Origin: Haloplanus natans DSM 17983
GTDB lineage: Archaea; Halobacteriota; Halobacteria; Halobacteriales; Haloferacaceae
Assembly (NCBI RefSeq): GCF_000427685.1
Contig: NZ_KE386573.1
Location: 1,844,938-1,908,937 of the forward strand
Direction of reading: 5' to 3'
Length of the DNA: 64,000 nucleotides
This document shows positions 34,568 to 44,653 of this stretch, in pieces. How positions within the stretch are numbered: the stretch's first letter is position 1; the number at the start of each line of letters is the position of its first letter. The notes under the pieces were generated by a model, which was given only the letters and a program-made list of their open reading frames with translations, was not told the origin of the DNA and did not search any database. The position numbers and the translations under genes are program-made.

Positions 34568-36433
34568 ATGCCGTCTGGTAACGACCGCCGAAGCGACTCG
34601 GGCACGGCGGGTCGTCGGGGACGACGCGACGTGTTGAAACTCATCGGAGCGACGGGGGTCGCCGGACTCGCTGGCTGCTCGGGGAACGGAAGCAGCGACG
34701 GTAACGGGAGTGCCACTCCCGGTGCCGGCAGCCGAAACCTCCAGGGAACGTACGTCTCGGCGTCCAGCGTCGACGCGCAGTCGCTCAACTGGCTGACCAT
34801 CGCCGACGCCACCTCGGGGTCGTACGTCACCGCTACGCTCGACGGGACGTGGGCGATCAAGCCGAACCGCGAAATCTTCCCGCTGTGGGCCGACTACTCG
34901 ACCGACGACGGTCGGGTCTACGAGATAGAGCTCCGGGAGAACCTGGAGTGGGGGGCGGGCTACGGGCAGATGACCGCCGAGGACTGGGTGTACATGATCG
35001 AGAACGTCTTCCAGGCCCAGCCCAACTGGAGCGGCTACCCCAACGCCGACGCGTGGTTCCGGACGAATCCGGACTCCGGGCAGCGCGAACCCCTCCCAGT
35101 CGAACGGACGGGGACCCGAACCTTCGAGATCAGCCTGTTCGAGGTCGACCCCTCGTTCCCGTTCAAACCGATCCTGTGGCGCCAGCAGTGTATTCCCAAG
35201 GAGATTCTGGAGAAGTACGTCCCGGATCAGGACACCGAGGGCCTCCAACAGGACGAGGAACTCAACACGCTGGCTTACACCGGGAACCTGGGGCCGTACT
35301 CCTACGACACGTGGGAGCGGTCGGCCCGCTACACCGTCACGCGAAACGAGGACTACTACCTCAGAGACGTCGAGGGCGTCCCCGAGCGGTTCCGGGAGGC
35401 ACCGTATTTCGAGAAACAGACCGTTCGCGTTATCAAAGAGGAGAGTACGCGCCTGGGCGCTCTGCAGTCGGGCGAGGTGGACTCCTCGGGCATCCCGCCG
35501 GATAAGGCCACCCGCTTCGAGAACCTGCCGAACGTCAACGTCAACGTCACCCCCCAGCCATACGCCCGTATCATCGTTTACAACATGCGGGCGAACGGGT
35601 GGGAACCGTTCCGCTCGAAGGCGGTGCGACAGGCCCTCGGCTTCGCCGTCGACAAGGAGACGGTGGTCGGAAACGTGTTGCGTGGCTACGGACAGATCGC
35701 CCAGACCATGCAGCCGAAGTGGTCGCAGTGGTACGACGACAGCCAGGTGATGGAGTTCGGCGTCGGCGACCGGTACGGACCGGAGCGGACCCGGTCGGCG
35801 CTGGAGTCGGCGCTCTCGGACACCGAATACGGCTACGACGGCGACCGACTCGTCGACGGGTCGGGCGAGCAGGTGACCCTCTCGATCTACTACGACTCCG
35901 GCCAGCCCACCGAGGGGACCATCGCCGAGTTCGTCGCCCAGGAGTTCTCCGAGAACGCCGGCATCGACGTCCAGCCCGAAGCCGTCTCGTCGTCGACGTT
36001 CCAGAGCAACTACGTCCAGACCTCGGCTCCGGAGGGAACGCAGCCGGAGTGGACCGCCGGCGTCTTCAACGGCGGCCCGCGCGACGTGGCGACCAGCGCC
36101 GAGCCGTGGGACATGTCGATCAACCTCCAGTTCAACACCTATCCCTTCACGCCCGCCTCCAGCAAGGGCTTTTTCGAGAAGCGCGGCGGGATCAACTTCT
36201 ACGGCTACTACCCCGAGGAGGACATCGCGTCGCTGTACGAGCAGGCGTCGGCGACGACGGACGAGACGCGTCGACAGGAACTGTTCGGTGAGGCGTTCGG
36301 CCTCATCAGCGAGGAACAGCCCTTCGGCTTCCTGGCGATGCCGTCGAGCGTGAGCGGCTACGCCCGGAACGTCCGCGGCTACGACGAAGAGTTCAACACG
36401 GGGTGGGACTCCCAGACATGGTACTTCGCGTGA
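34568..36433 (+). CDS. ABC transporter substrate-binding lipoprotein (peptide/family 5)
   Basis: 621 aa. A Tat-like signal (GRRGRRDVLKLIGATGV) ends in the lipobox LAGC (Cys near residue 37), followed by a Gly/Ser-rich linker. The mature protein is a family-5 (DppA/OppA-like) solute-binding protein. The next four genes in the same direction form the matching importer; ligand unknown. Confidence 0.9.
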   Translation: MPSGNDRRSDSGTAGRRGRRDVLKLIGATGVAGLAGCSGNGSSDGNGSATPGAGSRNLQGTYVSASSVDAQSLNWLTIADATSGSYVTATLDGTWAIKPNREIFPLWADYSTDDGRVYEIELRENLEWGAGYGQMTAEDWVYMIENVFQAQPNWSGYPNADAWFRTNPDSGQREPLPVERTGTRTFEISLFEVDPSFPFKPILWRQQCIPKEILEKYVPDQDTEGLQQDEELNTLAYTGNLGPYSYDTWERSARYTVTRNEDYYLRDVEGVPERFREAPYFEKQTVRVIKEESTRLGALQSGEVDSSGIPPDKATRFENLPNVNVNVTPQPYARIIVYNMRANGWEPFRSKAVRQALGFAVDKETVVGNVLRGYGQIAQTMQPKWSQWYDDSQVMEFGVGDRYGPERTRSALESALSDTEYGYDGDRLVDGSGEQVTLSIYYDSGQPTEGTIAEFVAQEFSENAGIDVQPEAVSSSTFQSNYVQTSAPEGTQPEWTAGVFNGGPRDVATSAEPWDMSINLQFNTYPFTPASSKGFFEKRGGINFYGYYPEEDIASLYEQASATTDETRRQELFGEAFGLISEEQPFGFLAMPSSVSGYARNVRGYDEEFNTGWDSQTWYFA

Positions 36434-36518
36434 GCGGGAGTGTCGTCGCGACCGTACGAACTGGCGACCCGCCGTCGACGGTCACAGTGCGTAGCGGGGG
36501 TCGAACGGACCGGTGAGC

Positions 36519-37487
36519 ATGCGCTGGTACGTGGTTCGGCGGGTCGTATGGGCCGTCGTCGCCACGTTTCTCATCCTCTCGATCACGTGGGGGTTGCTCG
36601 CGATCACGCCGAACCCCGCGGCCGAGCAGATGCAGTTCCGGGCGGCCGCGAGCGGCGGGTCGGCGGAGGCGGCCCAGGAGGCGTTCGAGGCGCGGCGCGG
36701 CCTCGACCGCTCCCCCTGGGTCCGGTACCGCGAGTACATGACGAATATGGTGACGCTCAACTGGGGGTGGTCACAGAGCCGCTCACAGCCCGTGACCGAC
36801 GCCATCGCCAGCGCGCTCCCCTACACCGCCATCTACTCCGTCCCGACGACGATACTCTCGATTCTGGTCGGGCTCTCTATCGGCCTCTACTCCGCGACCC
36901 ATCAGTACACACGAACCGACTACGCCGCCACCTTCTTCGCCTTCTTCGGTTACGCCATCCCAAACTTCTGGTTCGGGATCATCCTCCTGCTCGTCTTCGG
37001 CGTGCAACTCGGCTGGTTCCCCGTCGTCTTCGACTCGGACGTCCCGTTTCTCAGCCTCGCGATGGCCCGACAACTCGTCCTGCCCGTCGTCGTCCTCGTG
37101 ACGGGCACCATCGCGGGCATCATGCGCTACTCGCGGGCGGAGGCGCTGGAGTACGTCGAGGCCGAGTTCGTCAAGACCGCGAAATCGAAGGGTGCGGACG
37201 GCTACCGCATCCTCACCCGACACGTCCTCCGGCCGGCGGCGGTGCCGCTGATGACGATTCTCGTCGGCGACATCCTCGGCATCTTCCTCGCGGCCTCCTA
37301 TCTGGTCGAAGTCGTCTTCGGCATCCCCGGGCTCGGCCAACTGTCGTACAACGCCATCATCGCTCAGGACACGTCGCTCGTGTTGGGGACGACGCTCATC
37401 TTCACCTTCATTTCGGTGATCGGCAACCTGATACAGGACGTGGCCTACACCGTCTTGGACCCGCGGATCGACTACGGTGATCGCTGA
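36519..37487 (+). CDS. Peptide-type ABC transporter permease 1 (DppB-like)
   Basis: 322 aa, six TMs. N-terminal helix WYVVRRVVWAVVATFLILSI is typical of DppB/OppB; the EAA-like loop reads VEAEFVKTAKSKGADGYRILTRH. The ATG at 36519 is used; a GTG at 36513 would add two residues. Stop overlaps the next ATG (TGATG). Confidence 0.9.
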   Translation: MRWYVVRRVVWAVVATFLILSITWGLLAITPNPAAEQMQFRAAASGGSAEAAQEAFEARRGLDRSPWVRYREYMTNMVTLNWGWSQSRSQPVTDAIASALPYTAIYSVPTTILSILVGLSIGLYSATHQYTRTDYAATFFAFFGYAIPNFWFGIILLLVFGVQLGWFPVVFDSDVPFLSLAMARQLVLPVVVLVTGTIAGIMRYSRAEALEYVEAEFVKTAKSKGADGYRILTRHVLRPAAVPLMTILVGDILGIFLAASYLVEVVFGIPGLGQLSYNAIIAQDTSLVLGTTLIFTFISVIGNLIQDVAYTVLDPRIDYGDR

Positions 37488-38650
37488 TGGCGGGTGAGGA
37501 CACCTTCGAATCGGTCGACTGGGACGAGACGGGGAGCCGACTGTCGACGCTCTCGCGGCGCGACTGGGGGGCGCTCCTGTCGGGACTCGCGGTCGTCGTC
37601 GTCTTCCTCTACGACTACCTCGTCCTGCCCGCGAGTCGGCCGACGATCACGGTCCCCGTCGGGTGGAACGTCACGCAACTCGACTGGCTGTTCGTGGCGA
37701 CGCTGCTCGCCATCGTCTTCTACGTCGCCGTCCCGCTCTACGACAACCGCCGACTCACCGCCTACTACTGGCGGGAGTTCCGCAAGAACCGGATGGCCGT
37801 GGTGAGTCTGGGCTACCTGCTCGTCGTCTTCTGTATCGGCGTCGTCGGCCCCATCCTGCTCGAGAAGCCGACGCTCGCCCTCGATCAGGCCTACCAGCCG
37901 CCGGCCTACATGAGCGTCGACTCGACGGTGCCGGTGAACTGCCTCGGCGAGGTGGTCGACGGTCGGTGTCGGGGGACGATGGCCCATCCCCTCGGCACCA
38001 CCGGCGACGGCAAGGACATCCTCGTCCTCGTCGTCTACGGGATGCAGGTGAGCATGAAAGTCGGTCTCATCTCCACCCTGCTGGTGGTGACCATCGGGAC
38101 GGCCGTCGGCACCGTCGCCGCCTACGGGAGCGGCCTCGTCGACGAACTCCTGATGCGCTACGTCGACATCCAACTCGTCTTCCCCGCCTTCTTTCTCTAT
38201 CTCCTGCTCACCTACCTCTTCGGCGGGAGCCTGTTCATGTTCATCGTCATCTTCGGGCTGACGGGGTGGGGCTCTATCGCACGGCTCGTCCGCTCGGAGG
38301 CCCTCCAGCGGGCCGAGGAGGAGTACATCACTGCCGCCCGGAGCGCCGGCGCGGGGACGCTCTACGTGATTCGGCGCCACCTCGTCCCCAACGTCTCGAA
38401 CAGCGTCATCACCGCCGCGACCCTGTTGATTCCCGGCTTCATTCTCTTCGAGGCGTCGCTCTCTTTCCTCTCGCTCGGCGATCCGACCGTCCCGTCGTGG
38501 GGGCAGGTGATCGCCAACGGGCGGAGCGACCTCTCGACTGCGTGGTGGGTCTCCACCGTCCCCGGCGTGTTCCTCTTTACCACCATCCTCGCGTTCAACT
38601 TCATGGGCGACGCGCTCCGAGACGCGTTAGACCCGCGACAGGAGACATGA
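37487..38650 (+). CDS. Peptide-type ABC transporter permease 2 (DppC-like)
   Basis: 387 aa. A long N-terminal part holds an additional TM pair and the DppC hallmark [14 protein letters not shown]. The permease core has [13 protein letters not shown] and [22 protein letters not shown]. It completes the channel with permease 1. It overlaps the ATPase gene by 4 nt. Confidence 0.9.
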   Translation: MAGEDTFESVDWDETGSRLSTLSRRDWGALLSGLAVVVVFLYDYLVLPASRPTITVPVGWNVTQLDWLFVATLLAIVFYVAVPLYDNRRLTAYYWREFRKNRMAVVSLGYLLVVFCIGVVGPILLEKPTLALDQAYQPPAYMSVDSTVPVNCLGEVVDGRCRGTMAHPLGTTGDGKDILVLVVYGMQVSMKVGLISTLLVVTIGTAVGTVAAYGSGLVDELLMRYVDIQLVFPAFFLYLLLTYLFGGSLFMFIVIFGLTGWGSIARLVRSEALQRAEEEYITAARSAGAGTLYVIRRHLVPNVSNSVITAATLLIPGFILFEASLSFLSLGDPTVPSWGQVIANGRSDLSTAWWVSTVPGVFLFTTILAFNFMGDALRDALDPRQET

Positions 38651-39795
38651 CAGGACCACTACTCTCGATCCGCGATCTGCGCACCGTCTTCCACACCGAC
38701 GAGGGGCTCGTCCGCGCCGTCGACGGCGTGAGTTTCGACGTGGGGCGGGGCGAGACGGTCTGTCTGGTCGGCGAGTCCGGCAGCGGCAAGACCGTCACCG
38801 GCGAGTCGATCACCCGTCTCATCCGAACCCCGCCGGGCGAAATCGCGGGGGGCGAAATCGTCTTCGACGGCCGGGATCTGACGACGCTCTCGGACCGCGA
38901 CCTGCGCGACCTCCGGGGCGACCGCATCGCCCACGTCTTCCAGAACCCCCAGGGCGCGCTCAACCCGGTCTACACCGTCGGCTGGCAGATCGTCGAGGCG
39001 ATCCAACTCCACGCGGACGTGTCCCGGGCGGAAGCACGGGCGCGCGGGGTCGACCTGCTGGACCGGGTCGGCATCCCCGAGGCCACCCGCCGGTTCGACG
39101 ACTACCCACACGAGTTCTCGGGCGGCATGAAACAGCGCGTCGCGCTGGCGATGGCGCTCGCCACCAACCCCGACCTCCTGATCGCGGACGAGCCGACGAC
39201 GGCGCTCGACGTGACGATCCAGAACCAGATCCTCGGCCTCCTCGACGAACTGCAGGAGGAGTTCGACATGAGCATCCTGCTCATCACACACGACCTCGGC
39301 GTCGTCGCGGAGGTGGCCGACCGCGTCGTCGTCATGTACGCGGGCAAGGTGATGGAGCGCGGCGGCGTCTTCGACGTGTTCGAACGGCCATCCCACCCCT
39401 ACACCCGCGCCTTGCTCGAGTGCCTGCCGGGACGCGGCGACGGCGCACGATCCATCGGCGGCAAACTCCCGCCCCCGACCGACCCGCCCGACGGCTGCCG
39501 GTTCCACCCGCGGTGTGCGTACGCCGTCGACGCCTGCAAGCGTGGCGACCAACCCCCCGACTACGCCGTCGACGGCGACGACGACCACGTCGTCTCGTGT
39601 GTTCACTACGAACCCGGCGGCGATCCGTCGGTGGTTCGAGCGGACCGCCGCGAACCCGGCGACGAACCGGTCACCGACGACGACCACAGTCCGGGCACGG
39701 TCGGCACCCCACCGGCGGATCGGACGATCCACGCCGATGCGATGCAGGAGCGCCGCGACGAGACCGACGCCGACGCGGACGAGGAGGACACGTGA
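38647..39795 (+). CDS. Peptide-type ABC transporter ATPase 1 (DppD-like)
   Basis: 382 aa. Walker A GESGSGKT, signature FSGGMKQRV, Walker [13 protein letters not shown] and the H-loop LLITHDLG are present. The C-terminal oligo/dipeptide domain has [14 protein letters not shown]. The last ~45 residues are Asp/Glu-rich, probably disordered. Overlaps the next gene by 4 nt. Confidence 0.92.
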   Translation: MTGPLLSIRDLRTVFHTDEGLVRAVDGVSFDVGRGETVCLVGESGSGKTVTGESITRLIRTPPGEIAGGEIVFDGRDLTTLSDRDLRDLRGDRIAHVFQNPQGALNPVYTVGWQIVEAIQLHADVSRAEARARGVDLLDRVGIPEATRRFDDYPHEFSGGMKQRVALAMALATNPDLLIADEPTTALDVTIQNQILGLLDELQEEFDMSILLITHDLGVVAEVADRVVVMYAGKVMERGGVFDVFERPSHPYTRALLECLPGRGDGARSIGGKLPPPTDPPDGCRFHPRCAYAVDACKRGDQPPDYAVDGDDDHVVSCVHYEPGGDPSVVRADRREPGDEPVTDDDHSPGTVGTPPADRTIHADAMQERRDETDADADEEDT

Positions 39796-41342
39796 CCCGG
39801 CCGCTCCTGGACGTTGAGGGGCTGGTCAAACATTACCCGGTGACCGAGGGCCTCCTCCGGAACGAGGTGGGTCGGGTCCGCGCCGTCGACGGCGTGAGCT
39901 TCACCGTCGACCGCGGCGAGACGCTGGGACTGGTCGGCGAGTCGGGATGTGGCAAGTCGACGGCCGCCACCACCGCGCTGCGACTGGAGGAGCCGACCGA
40001 GGGCCACGTCGTCTTCGACGGCGAGGACGTGACCGAGTACGACGACAGGGCGCTCAAGCGGTTCCGGCGCCGCGCGCAGATGGTGTTTCAGGACCCCACG
40101 TCGAGTTTCGACCCGCGCATGAGCATCGGCGAGTCGGTGGCCGAACCCCTCCGGGTCCACGGGATGCGAGACCGGGAGCGCCGGCGGCGGATCGTCGGCG
40201 ACCTCTTGGAGCGGGTGGGCCTCGACGCCGCCGACATGGATCGCTACCCCCACGAGTTCTCGGGCGGGCAGAAACAGCGCGTGGGGTTGGCACGGGCCTT
40301 GGTCATCAACCCCGACCTGATCGTCGCCGACGAACCCGTGAGTGCCCTCGACGTGAGCGTGCAGGCGGATATCCTCGATTTGATCGAGGAGATTCAGGCG
40401 GCGTTCGGCCTCGCCATCGTCGTCATCAGTCACGACATGGGCGTCGTCCGGGAGGTGTGTGACCGCGTCGCGGTGATGTATCTCGGCGAAATCGTCGAGA
40501 CGGCACCGACCGAGGAACTGTTCGAGGACCCACAGCACCCGTACACCCGCGCGTTGCTGGGGTCGACGCCGATAGCCGACCCGCGCCGTCGGGGACAGGG
40601 GACGACTCTCACCGGCGACGTGCCGAGCCCGTCGGACCCGCCGCCGGGCTGTCGGTTCCACACGCGGTGTCCGGAGGTGATTCCCGACGAGGCGTACGAC
40701 ATCGATGCCGGGACGTGGCGGGCGGTGTTGAACCTCCGTCTGCGCGCGGCGTCGGGGGGGATCGACGTCGAGGCGGTGCGAACCTACGCCGCCGGGGGCG
40801 CCGACCCCGGGGGCGCCGACCCGGAGGCGGTACGGGCGGCGATCCGCGAGGAGTTCGACCTGCCCGCCGAACTCCCCGACCGGCGCGCCGAGGAGGCGTT
40901 GTCGGGGGCGCTCGACCGGATCGTCGTCGGCGACACCGAGAGTGCCGCCGAGCGCCTCGCCGACGCCTTTCCCACCGTCTGCCGGCGCGAGCGCCCCGGC
41001 CTCGTCCCCGAGGAGACCGATCTGTCGGCGGACGAGTGGGCGGCGATCAAGCGCTTCCGGACGTGGCTCGCGACCCTCGTCGACGCGGACGCCGACCGGG
41101 TGACCGACCGCCTCGACCGACGGTGTGCCGCGGAGACGGACCGCGAGGGCGGGGTCGACCGCCTCGCCGTCCGGGCGGCCTTCCGTCTCCCCGAACCGCT
41201 GTCGGATTCGGACGCCGAGCGGTCGGTCGGCGCGGCCATCGACGCCTTGCTCGCCGGCAAGGCGGCCGACGCCGCCGACGAACTCTACGACACCTTCGGC
41301 CCGCTCCGGGAGAGCGCCTGCCACCTGAACCGCCGGGACTGA
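39792..41342 (+). CDS. Peptide-type ABC transporter ATPase 2 (DppF-like) with duplicated C-terminal domain
   Basis: 516 aa from a GTG start. Walker A GESGCGKS, signature FSGGQKQRV, Walker B LIVADEPVSALD, H-loop VVISHDMG, and CRFHTRCPEV of the oligopeptide domain. About 190 residues beyond the usual end contain two related ~55-residue units (about 347-398 and 460-516; each begins VRAA, then F-[DR]-LP ... AADxLxDxF), separated by a hydrophilic spacer. The function of this extension is unknown. The stop is also the start of element C. Confidence 0.9.
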   Translation: MTRPLLDVEGLVKHYPVTEGLLRNEVGRVRAVDGVSFTVDRGETLGLVGESGCGKSTAATTALRLEEPTEGHVVFDGEDVTEYDDRALKRFRRRAQMVFQDPTSSFDPRMSIGESVAEPLRVHGMRDRERRRRIVGDLLERVGLDAADMDRYPHEFSGGQKQRVGLARALVINPDLIVADEPVSALDVSVQADILDLIEEIQAAFGLAIVVISHDMGVVREVCDRVAVMYLGEIVETAPTEELFEDPQHPYTRALLGSTPIADPRRRGQGTTLTGDVPSPSDPPPGCRFHTRCPEVIPDEAYDIDAGTWRAVLNLRLRAASGGIDVEAVRTYAAGGADPGGADPEAVRAAIREEFDLPAELPDRRAEEALSGALDRIVVGDTESAAERLADAFPTVCRRERPGLVPEETDLSADEWAAIKRFRTWLATLVDADADRVTDRLDRRCAAETDREGGVDRLAVRAAFRLPEPLSDSDAERSVGAAIDALLAGKAADAADELYDTFGPLRESACHLNRRD

Positions 41343-41377
41343 GACGGGCTATCGTAACGGTGTCCCGGTGGTTCGCC
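41342..41377. repeat. Palindromic intergenic element, half-copy C
   Basis: The left arm AGACGGG ... GTGGTTCGCC aligns without gaps to copy B's left arm (26 of 36). It begins at the last base of the ATPase stop, as in copies A and B. No convincing right arm follows: only CGACCC-CCG matches, so this copy is degenerate or truncated. Confidence 0.5.
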
Positions 41378-41420
41378 GGACCGTCTCGGCGGACGACCCG
41401 CCGCCCACGCAGGACGACGC

Positions 41421-41705
41421 TCAGTCGATCAGAAACGCGGGTTCGGCGACACTCTCGCTTCGGCACTCGGGGCAGGTTGACGGATGGTTGATCGGATCGT
41501 CGAAGCGGTCGAACCCACAGTCCCGACAGGTCGGCGGCGAGACCAGCACTTGCTCGTCGCCGTCGCCGCGGAGCGACCGGGCGACGTGTCGGACGTGATC
41601 GTAGACGGCGGACCGGGAGGTGCCGACGCGGGCCGAGAGGTCGCTCGCCGTCGCCGGCGACTCACGGAGTGCCGCGGCGATGCGTTCCCGTGTCGTCGAT
41701 TCCAT
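41421..41705 (-). CDS. Small wHTH and zinc-ribbon transcriptional regulator
   Basis: 94 aa. An N-terminal winged helix (TTRERIAAALRESPATASDL ... TSRSAVYDHVRHVARSL) and a C-terminal rubredoxin-type ribbon CRDCGFDRF then CPECRSE. Common predicted haloarchaeal regulator form. The ATG at 41705 is preferred over 41756, whose extra residues are not conserved-looking. Confidence 0.78.
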   Translation of the reverse strand: MESTTRERIAAALRESPATASDLSARVGTSRSAVYDHVRHVARSLRGDGDEQVLVSPPTCRDCGFDRFDDPINHPSTCPECRSESVAEPAFLID

Positions 41706-41811
41706 GACCGCCGTTGGCGGGGTGGGGTGAAATCCCTTTCCTCCGGGGGCGACCATTTATGCCCGTGCCGGCCGGCCACCGACGCATGCATCCCGATCCG
41801 CGGAGGCGACG

Positions 41812-42762
41812 ATGACCGACCGCGCGCCCGAACTCCACCCCGAGGCGGCGACGATTCTCGACCGGGTCGACCTCCCGCCGACCCACGCGCTATCCGTCGC
41901 GGGCGCCCGCGAGGCGCTCCGGGACCTGCTGGTGGACGACGACCTGACGGTTCGTGACCTGTCGATTCCGGGGCCGGAGGGGCCGACGACGCCGCTTTCG
42001 GTGCGGGCGTACACGCCGGCCGAGGCGTCGGAGGCCCCCGGCGACGGCGGCGAGCGCCCCGTCCTCGTCTACTTCCACGGCGGTGGCTGGGTGCGCGGCG
42101 ACCTAGACACCCACGACGGCCTCTGTCGACTGCTTGCCGAGGCGGCCGACTGCGTCGTCGTCTCGGCCGACTACCGGCGCGCACCGGAGCACCCGTTCCC
42201 GACACCGGTCCACGACGCCTACGCGGCGACGGCGTGGGCCGCGGAGCACGCGGACATCGTCGGCGGCGACCCGGATCGGATCGCGGTCGGCGGCGACAGC
42301 GCCGGCGGCAACCTCGCGGCGGTGGTGACGCTTCTCGCGCGGGAGCGCGGCGGCCCCGAACTCTCCCATCAGGTGCTTCTCTACCCGGTGACGGACTTCG
42401 ACCTTGACACCGACTCCTACCACGAGAACGCGTCGGGCTACCTGCTCTCGCGGGCGAGCATGCGCTGGTACTGGGACCGGTATCTCGACGACGCGGTGGA
42501 TGGCGCCAACCCCTACGCGTCGCCGCTTCGGGCGCCCGATCTCTCCGGCCTGCCGTCGGCGACGGTCGTGACGGCGGGGTACGACCCCCTGCGGGACGAG
42601 GGGGCGGCGTACGCGGACCGCCTGCGTGAGGCGGCCGTGCCGGTCACGCACGCGAACTACCCGGGGATGGTGCACGTCTTCGCCTCGTTCCCGGAGCTAG
42701 AGCGGGCGCGGGACGCACGGGAGACGATCGCGGAGAATCTGGACGCCGCGTTCGCTCGGTGA
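41812..42762 (+). CDS. HSL-family esterase/lipase
   Basis: 316 aa alpha/beta hydrolase of the acetyl-esterase type. Oxyanion-hole motif HGGGW (89-93), nucleophile GDSAGG with Ser163, acid in the AGYDPLRDEG region and His near GMVHVF. Cleaves short-chain esters by family; the natural substrate is unknown. Confidence 0.9.
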   Translation: MTDRAPELHPEAATILDRVDLPPTHALSVAGAREALRDLLVDDDLTVRDLSIPGPEGPTTPLSVRAYTPAEASEAPGDGGERPVLVYFHGGGWVRGDLDTHDGLCRLLAEAADCVVVSADYRRAPEHPFPTPVHDAYAATAWAAEHADIVGGDPDRIAVGGDSAGGNLAAVVTLLARERGGPELSHQVLLYPVTDFDLDTDSYHENASGYLLSRASMRWYWDRYLDDAVDGANPYASPLRAPDLSGLPSATVVTAGYDPLRDEGAAYADRLREAAVPVTHANYPGMVHVFASFPELERARDARETIAENLDAAFAR

Positions 42763-42777
42763 CGGTTCTCGCGGGGG

Positions 42778-42786
42778 TGTTTTATC
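42778..42786 (+). promoter_or_regulatory. TATA element before the DUF7113-like gene
   Basis: TGTTTTATC is 24-32 nt upstream of the ATG at 42810. It supports that start rather than 42759, which lies within the preceding gene. Confidence 0.5.
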
Positions 42787-42809
42787 TCGGGCGCTCGTAT
42801 CGGTGGAAT

Positions 42810-43148
42810 ATGCTACTGATCCGCGGCACCGGCGGCGACACGACGCTCACCGGCACCGTCTTCGAACGGGGTGAGCGCGCGCCGTCGTTCCAGGGTGCGC
42901 CCGACGAGGACGCGCCCTACGTCTGGGTCTGCGACGAGTTCTACGAGGTCGAGAGCGGCGGGTCGACCACCCTGATCGACGGCGAGGAGAAACGGATCGC
43001 CTTCGAATCGCCGATGCCCCGCGGATTCGACACGCGCGAGCAGGCAGTCGAGGCGGCGAAAGAACACCTCCGGACCCAGTTCGCCCGCGTCGGCGTCCCC
43101 GAGTCGACGGTCGTCATCGAGGTCGAGAAGGCCGACCCGATCGACTGA
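42810..43148 (+). CDS. Small haloarchaeal protein (DUF7113-like)
   Basis: 112 aa. It begins MLLIRGTGGDTTLTGTVFERG and is rich in beta-like sequence, ending in a helix (REQAVEAAKEHLRTQFARVG). I recall DUF7113 for such sequences but cannot confirm it. Function unknown. Confidence 0.65.
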   Translation: MLLIRGTGGDTTLTGTVFERGERAPSFQGAPDEDAPYVWVCDEFYEVESGGSTTLIDGEEKRIAFESPMPRGFDTREQAVEAAKEHLRTQFARVGVPESTVVIEVEKADPID

Positions 43149-43244
43149 TCGCGGCGACGAACACCACCTCGGACGGCAGTCGCCGCTCCCGCCGCCCGGT
43201 GACGATCCACGCCGGCGACCCGCCCTGGCCCGTCGCCTACTACC

Positions 43245-44480
43245 TCAGAACTCCGCGTCCCACCGCACGTCGTCGTAGGTGCGGACGAACGGCGAATCGA
43301 GACGCTCCTCGAACTTTCGGCGGAGCGCCGCCTTCTCGTCGACGCCGATACGCGCCAGCGCGTCGGCTCGCTCGACGACCGTCGGCGGGCCGCGCGAGAC
43401 GGCCACGTCGCGGAGGATCTGTCGGGTGAGGCGGTCCCGCGCGTCGGCGTCGCGCGTGAGGCCGGCCGGCGCCTCGACGCGGAAACACAGGTCCTCGCGG
43501 GGGTCGTAGACGACGAAAAACGTCACCTCGTAGTCGGCGGGGTCGCGCCGTCGCTCGACGCCGAGGGCGTCGCCGTCGGCCGCGAGAGTGCGGTCCGATC
43601 CCCCGCGGGATCGAAACCAGTTGGTGAAGGTGAGACGGTGGCCGTCCGCGTCGCCGTCGCTCGGCTCCAACAGCCGCGTGAAGAAGGCGGTGTCGTCGAC
43701 CCACGGGGCGTCGACGCCGTTCTCGCGCAGCGTCCGGGTGACGAGTTTCGACGAGGGGTTCTTCACGAAGCCCGCGACGGCCACGTCCCGATCCAGCAGC
43801 CGTTCGACGAGGCGGACGTAGTTCTCGACGATAGCTCGGGGTTTGGCCTCCGTCGTCAGCGCGCCGAGTTCGGCGTCCCGATCCTGCCAGTTGAGAAGTT
43901 CCTTCGGGTACAGCGGGCCGTCGAGGAGGAGGCAGTCCGAGACGGCGTCGGCGTGTTCGAGAGCGTGGGAGCTCTCTGCGAGATAGAGCGCGAGGGCGTG
44001 GACCACCCCCTCGGCGTAGCGGTTCACGCGCGGGGCATGGAGGATCTTCCGCCGGAAGTAGCCCTCGTCGCGACGCACCCAGTCGAAATCGAGCGAGAGG
44101 GTCGGATCGTTCGCGTGGACGGTCGTCACCAAGCTCCGCGCGCGGTGGAGGTCCAGATCCGAGGGATCGGACGCCATCGCGGCGTGGGCCACGTCGAGGA
44201 CGAGCCCGTTTTTGAACGTGGTGGGGTTGATCGTCCCCGAGTCGAGGCCGTGGACGGTCGAATACGGAGCGTCGACGAGGGCCACGTCGTCGACGGCGGC
44301 GGCGCTGCAGCGACGCTCGCCCAGCGGTTCGAGCACCGTTCGCCCGTCGACGGTGAGGGGATCGAGCCACTCCTCGAACGCCGTCCGCGCCAGGTCGTCG
44401 TGATCCCGGTCGTCGACGCGGCCGCCGAGCAGCCCCGCGAGGTCGGCCACCTCGTCGACGTGGACCGGATCGAGTGTCAT
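43245..44480 (-). CDS. NurA-like 5'-3' nuclease
   Basis: 411 aa with a NurA-domain layout: VALVDAPYSTVHGLDSGTIN with the putative metal aspartates near the N-terminus, a central VAGFVKNPSSKLVTRTL and the ending FVRTYDDVRWDAEF. NurA works with the HerA translocase in DNA end resection; herA is not nearby. The start is ATG 44480. Confidence 0.8.
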   Translation of the reverse strand: MTLDPVHVDEVADLAGLLGGRVDDRDHDDLARTAFEEWLDPLTVDGRTVLEPLGERRCSAAAVDDVALVDAPYSTVHGLDSGTINPTTFKNGLVLDVAHAAMASDPSDLDLHRARSLVTTVHANDPTLSLDFDWVRRDEGYFRRKILHAPRVNRYAEGVVHALALYLAESSHALEHADAVSDCLLLDGPLYPKELLNWQDRDAELGALTTEAKPRAIVENYVRLVERLLDRDVAVAGFVKNPSSKLVTRTLRENGVDAPWVDDTAFFTRLLEPSDGDADGHRLTFTNWFRSRGGSDRTLAADGDALGVERRRDPADYEVTFFVVYDPREDLCFRVEAPAGLTRDADARDRLTRQILRDVAVSRGPPTVVERADALARIGVDEKAALRRKFEERLDSPFVRTYDDVRWDAEF

Positions 44481-44653
44481 ACTCCTCCCTCCCGGCCGAC
44501 GCACAAATACAGTAGCGGTTGTCGGCCATCACACACCCGAACGACCGGCCTGTGAACGGTCACGAACGCTACGGTCGGCGTCGCCGTCGACCGAAGCCGG
44601 GGATTCCCGCCGGAAGGCGCCATGCTCATACCTGTCGATCGGCTACGGGTGGT

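Noticed and set aside
40795-40830. Short direct repeat encoding GADPGGADPE in the DppF-like gene
   Set aside because: A 12-nt simple duplication in a linker; common in high-GC genes and of little meaning.
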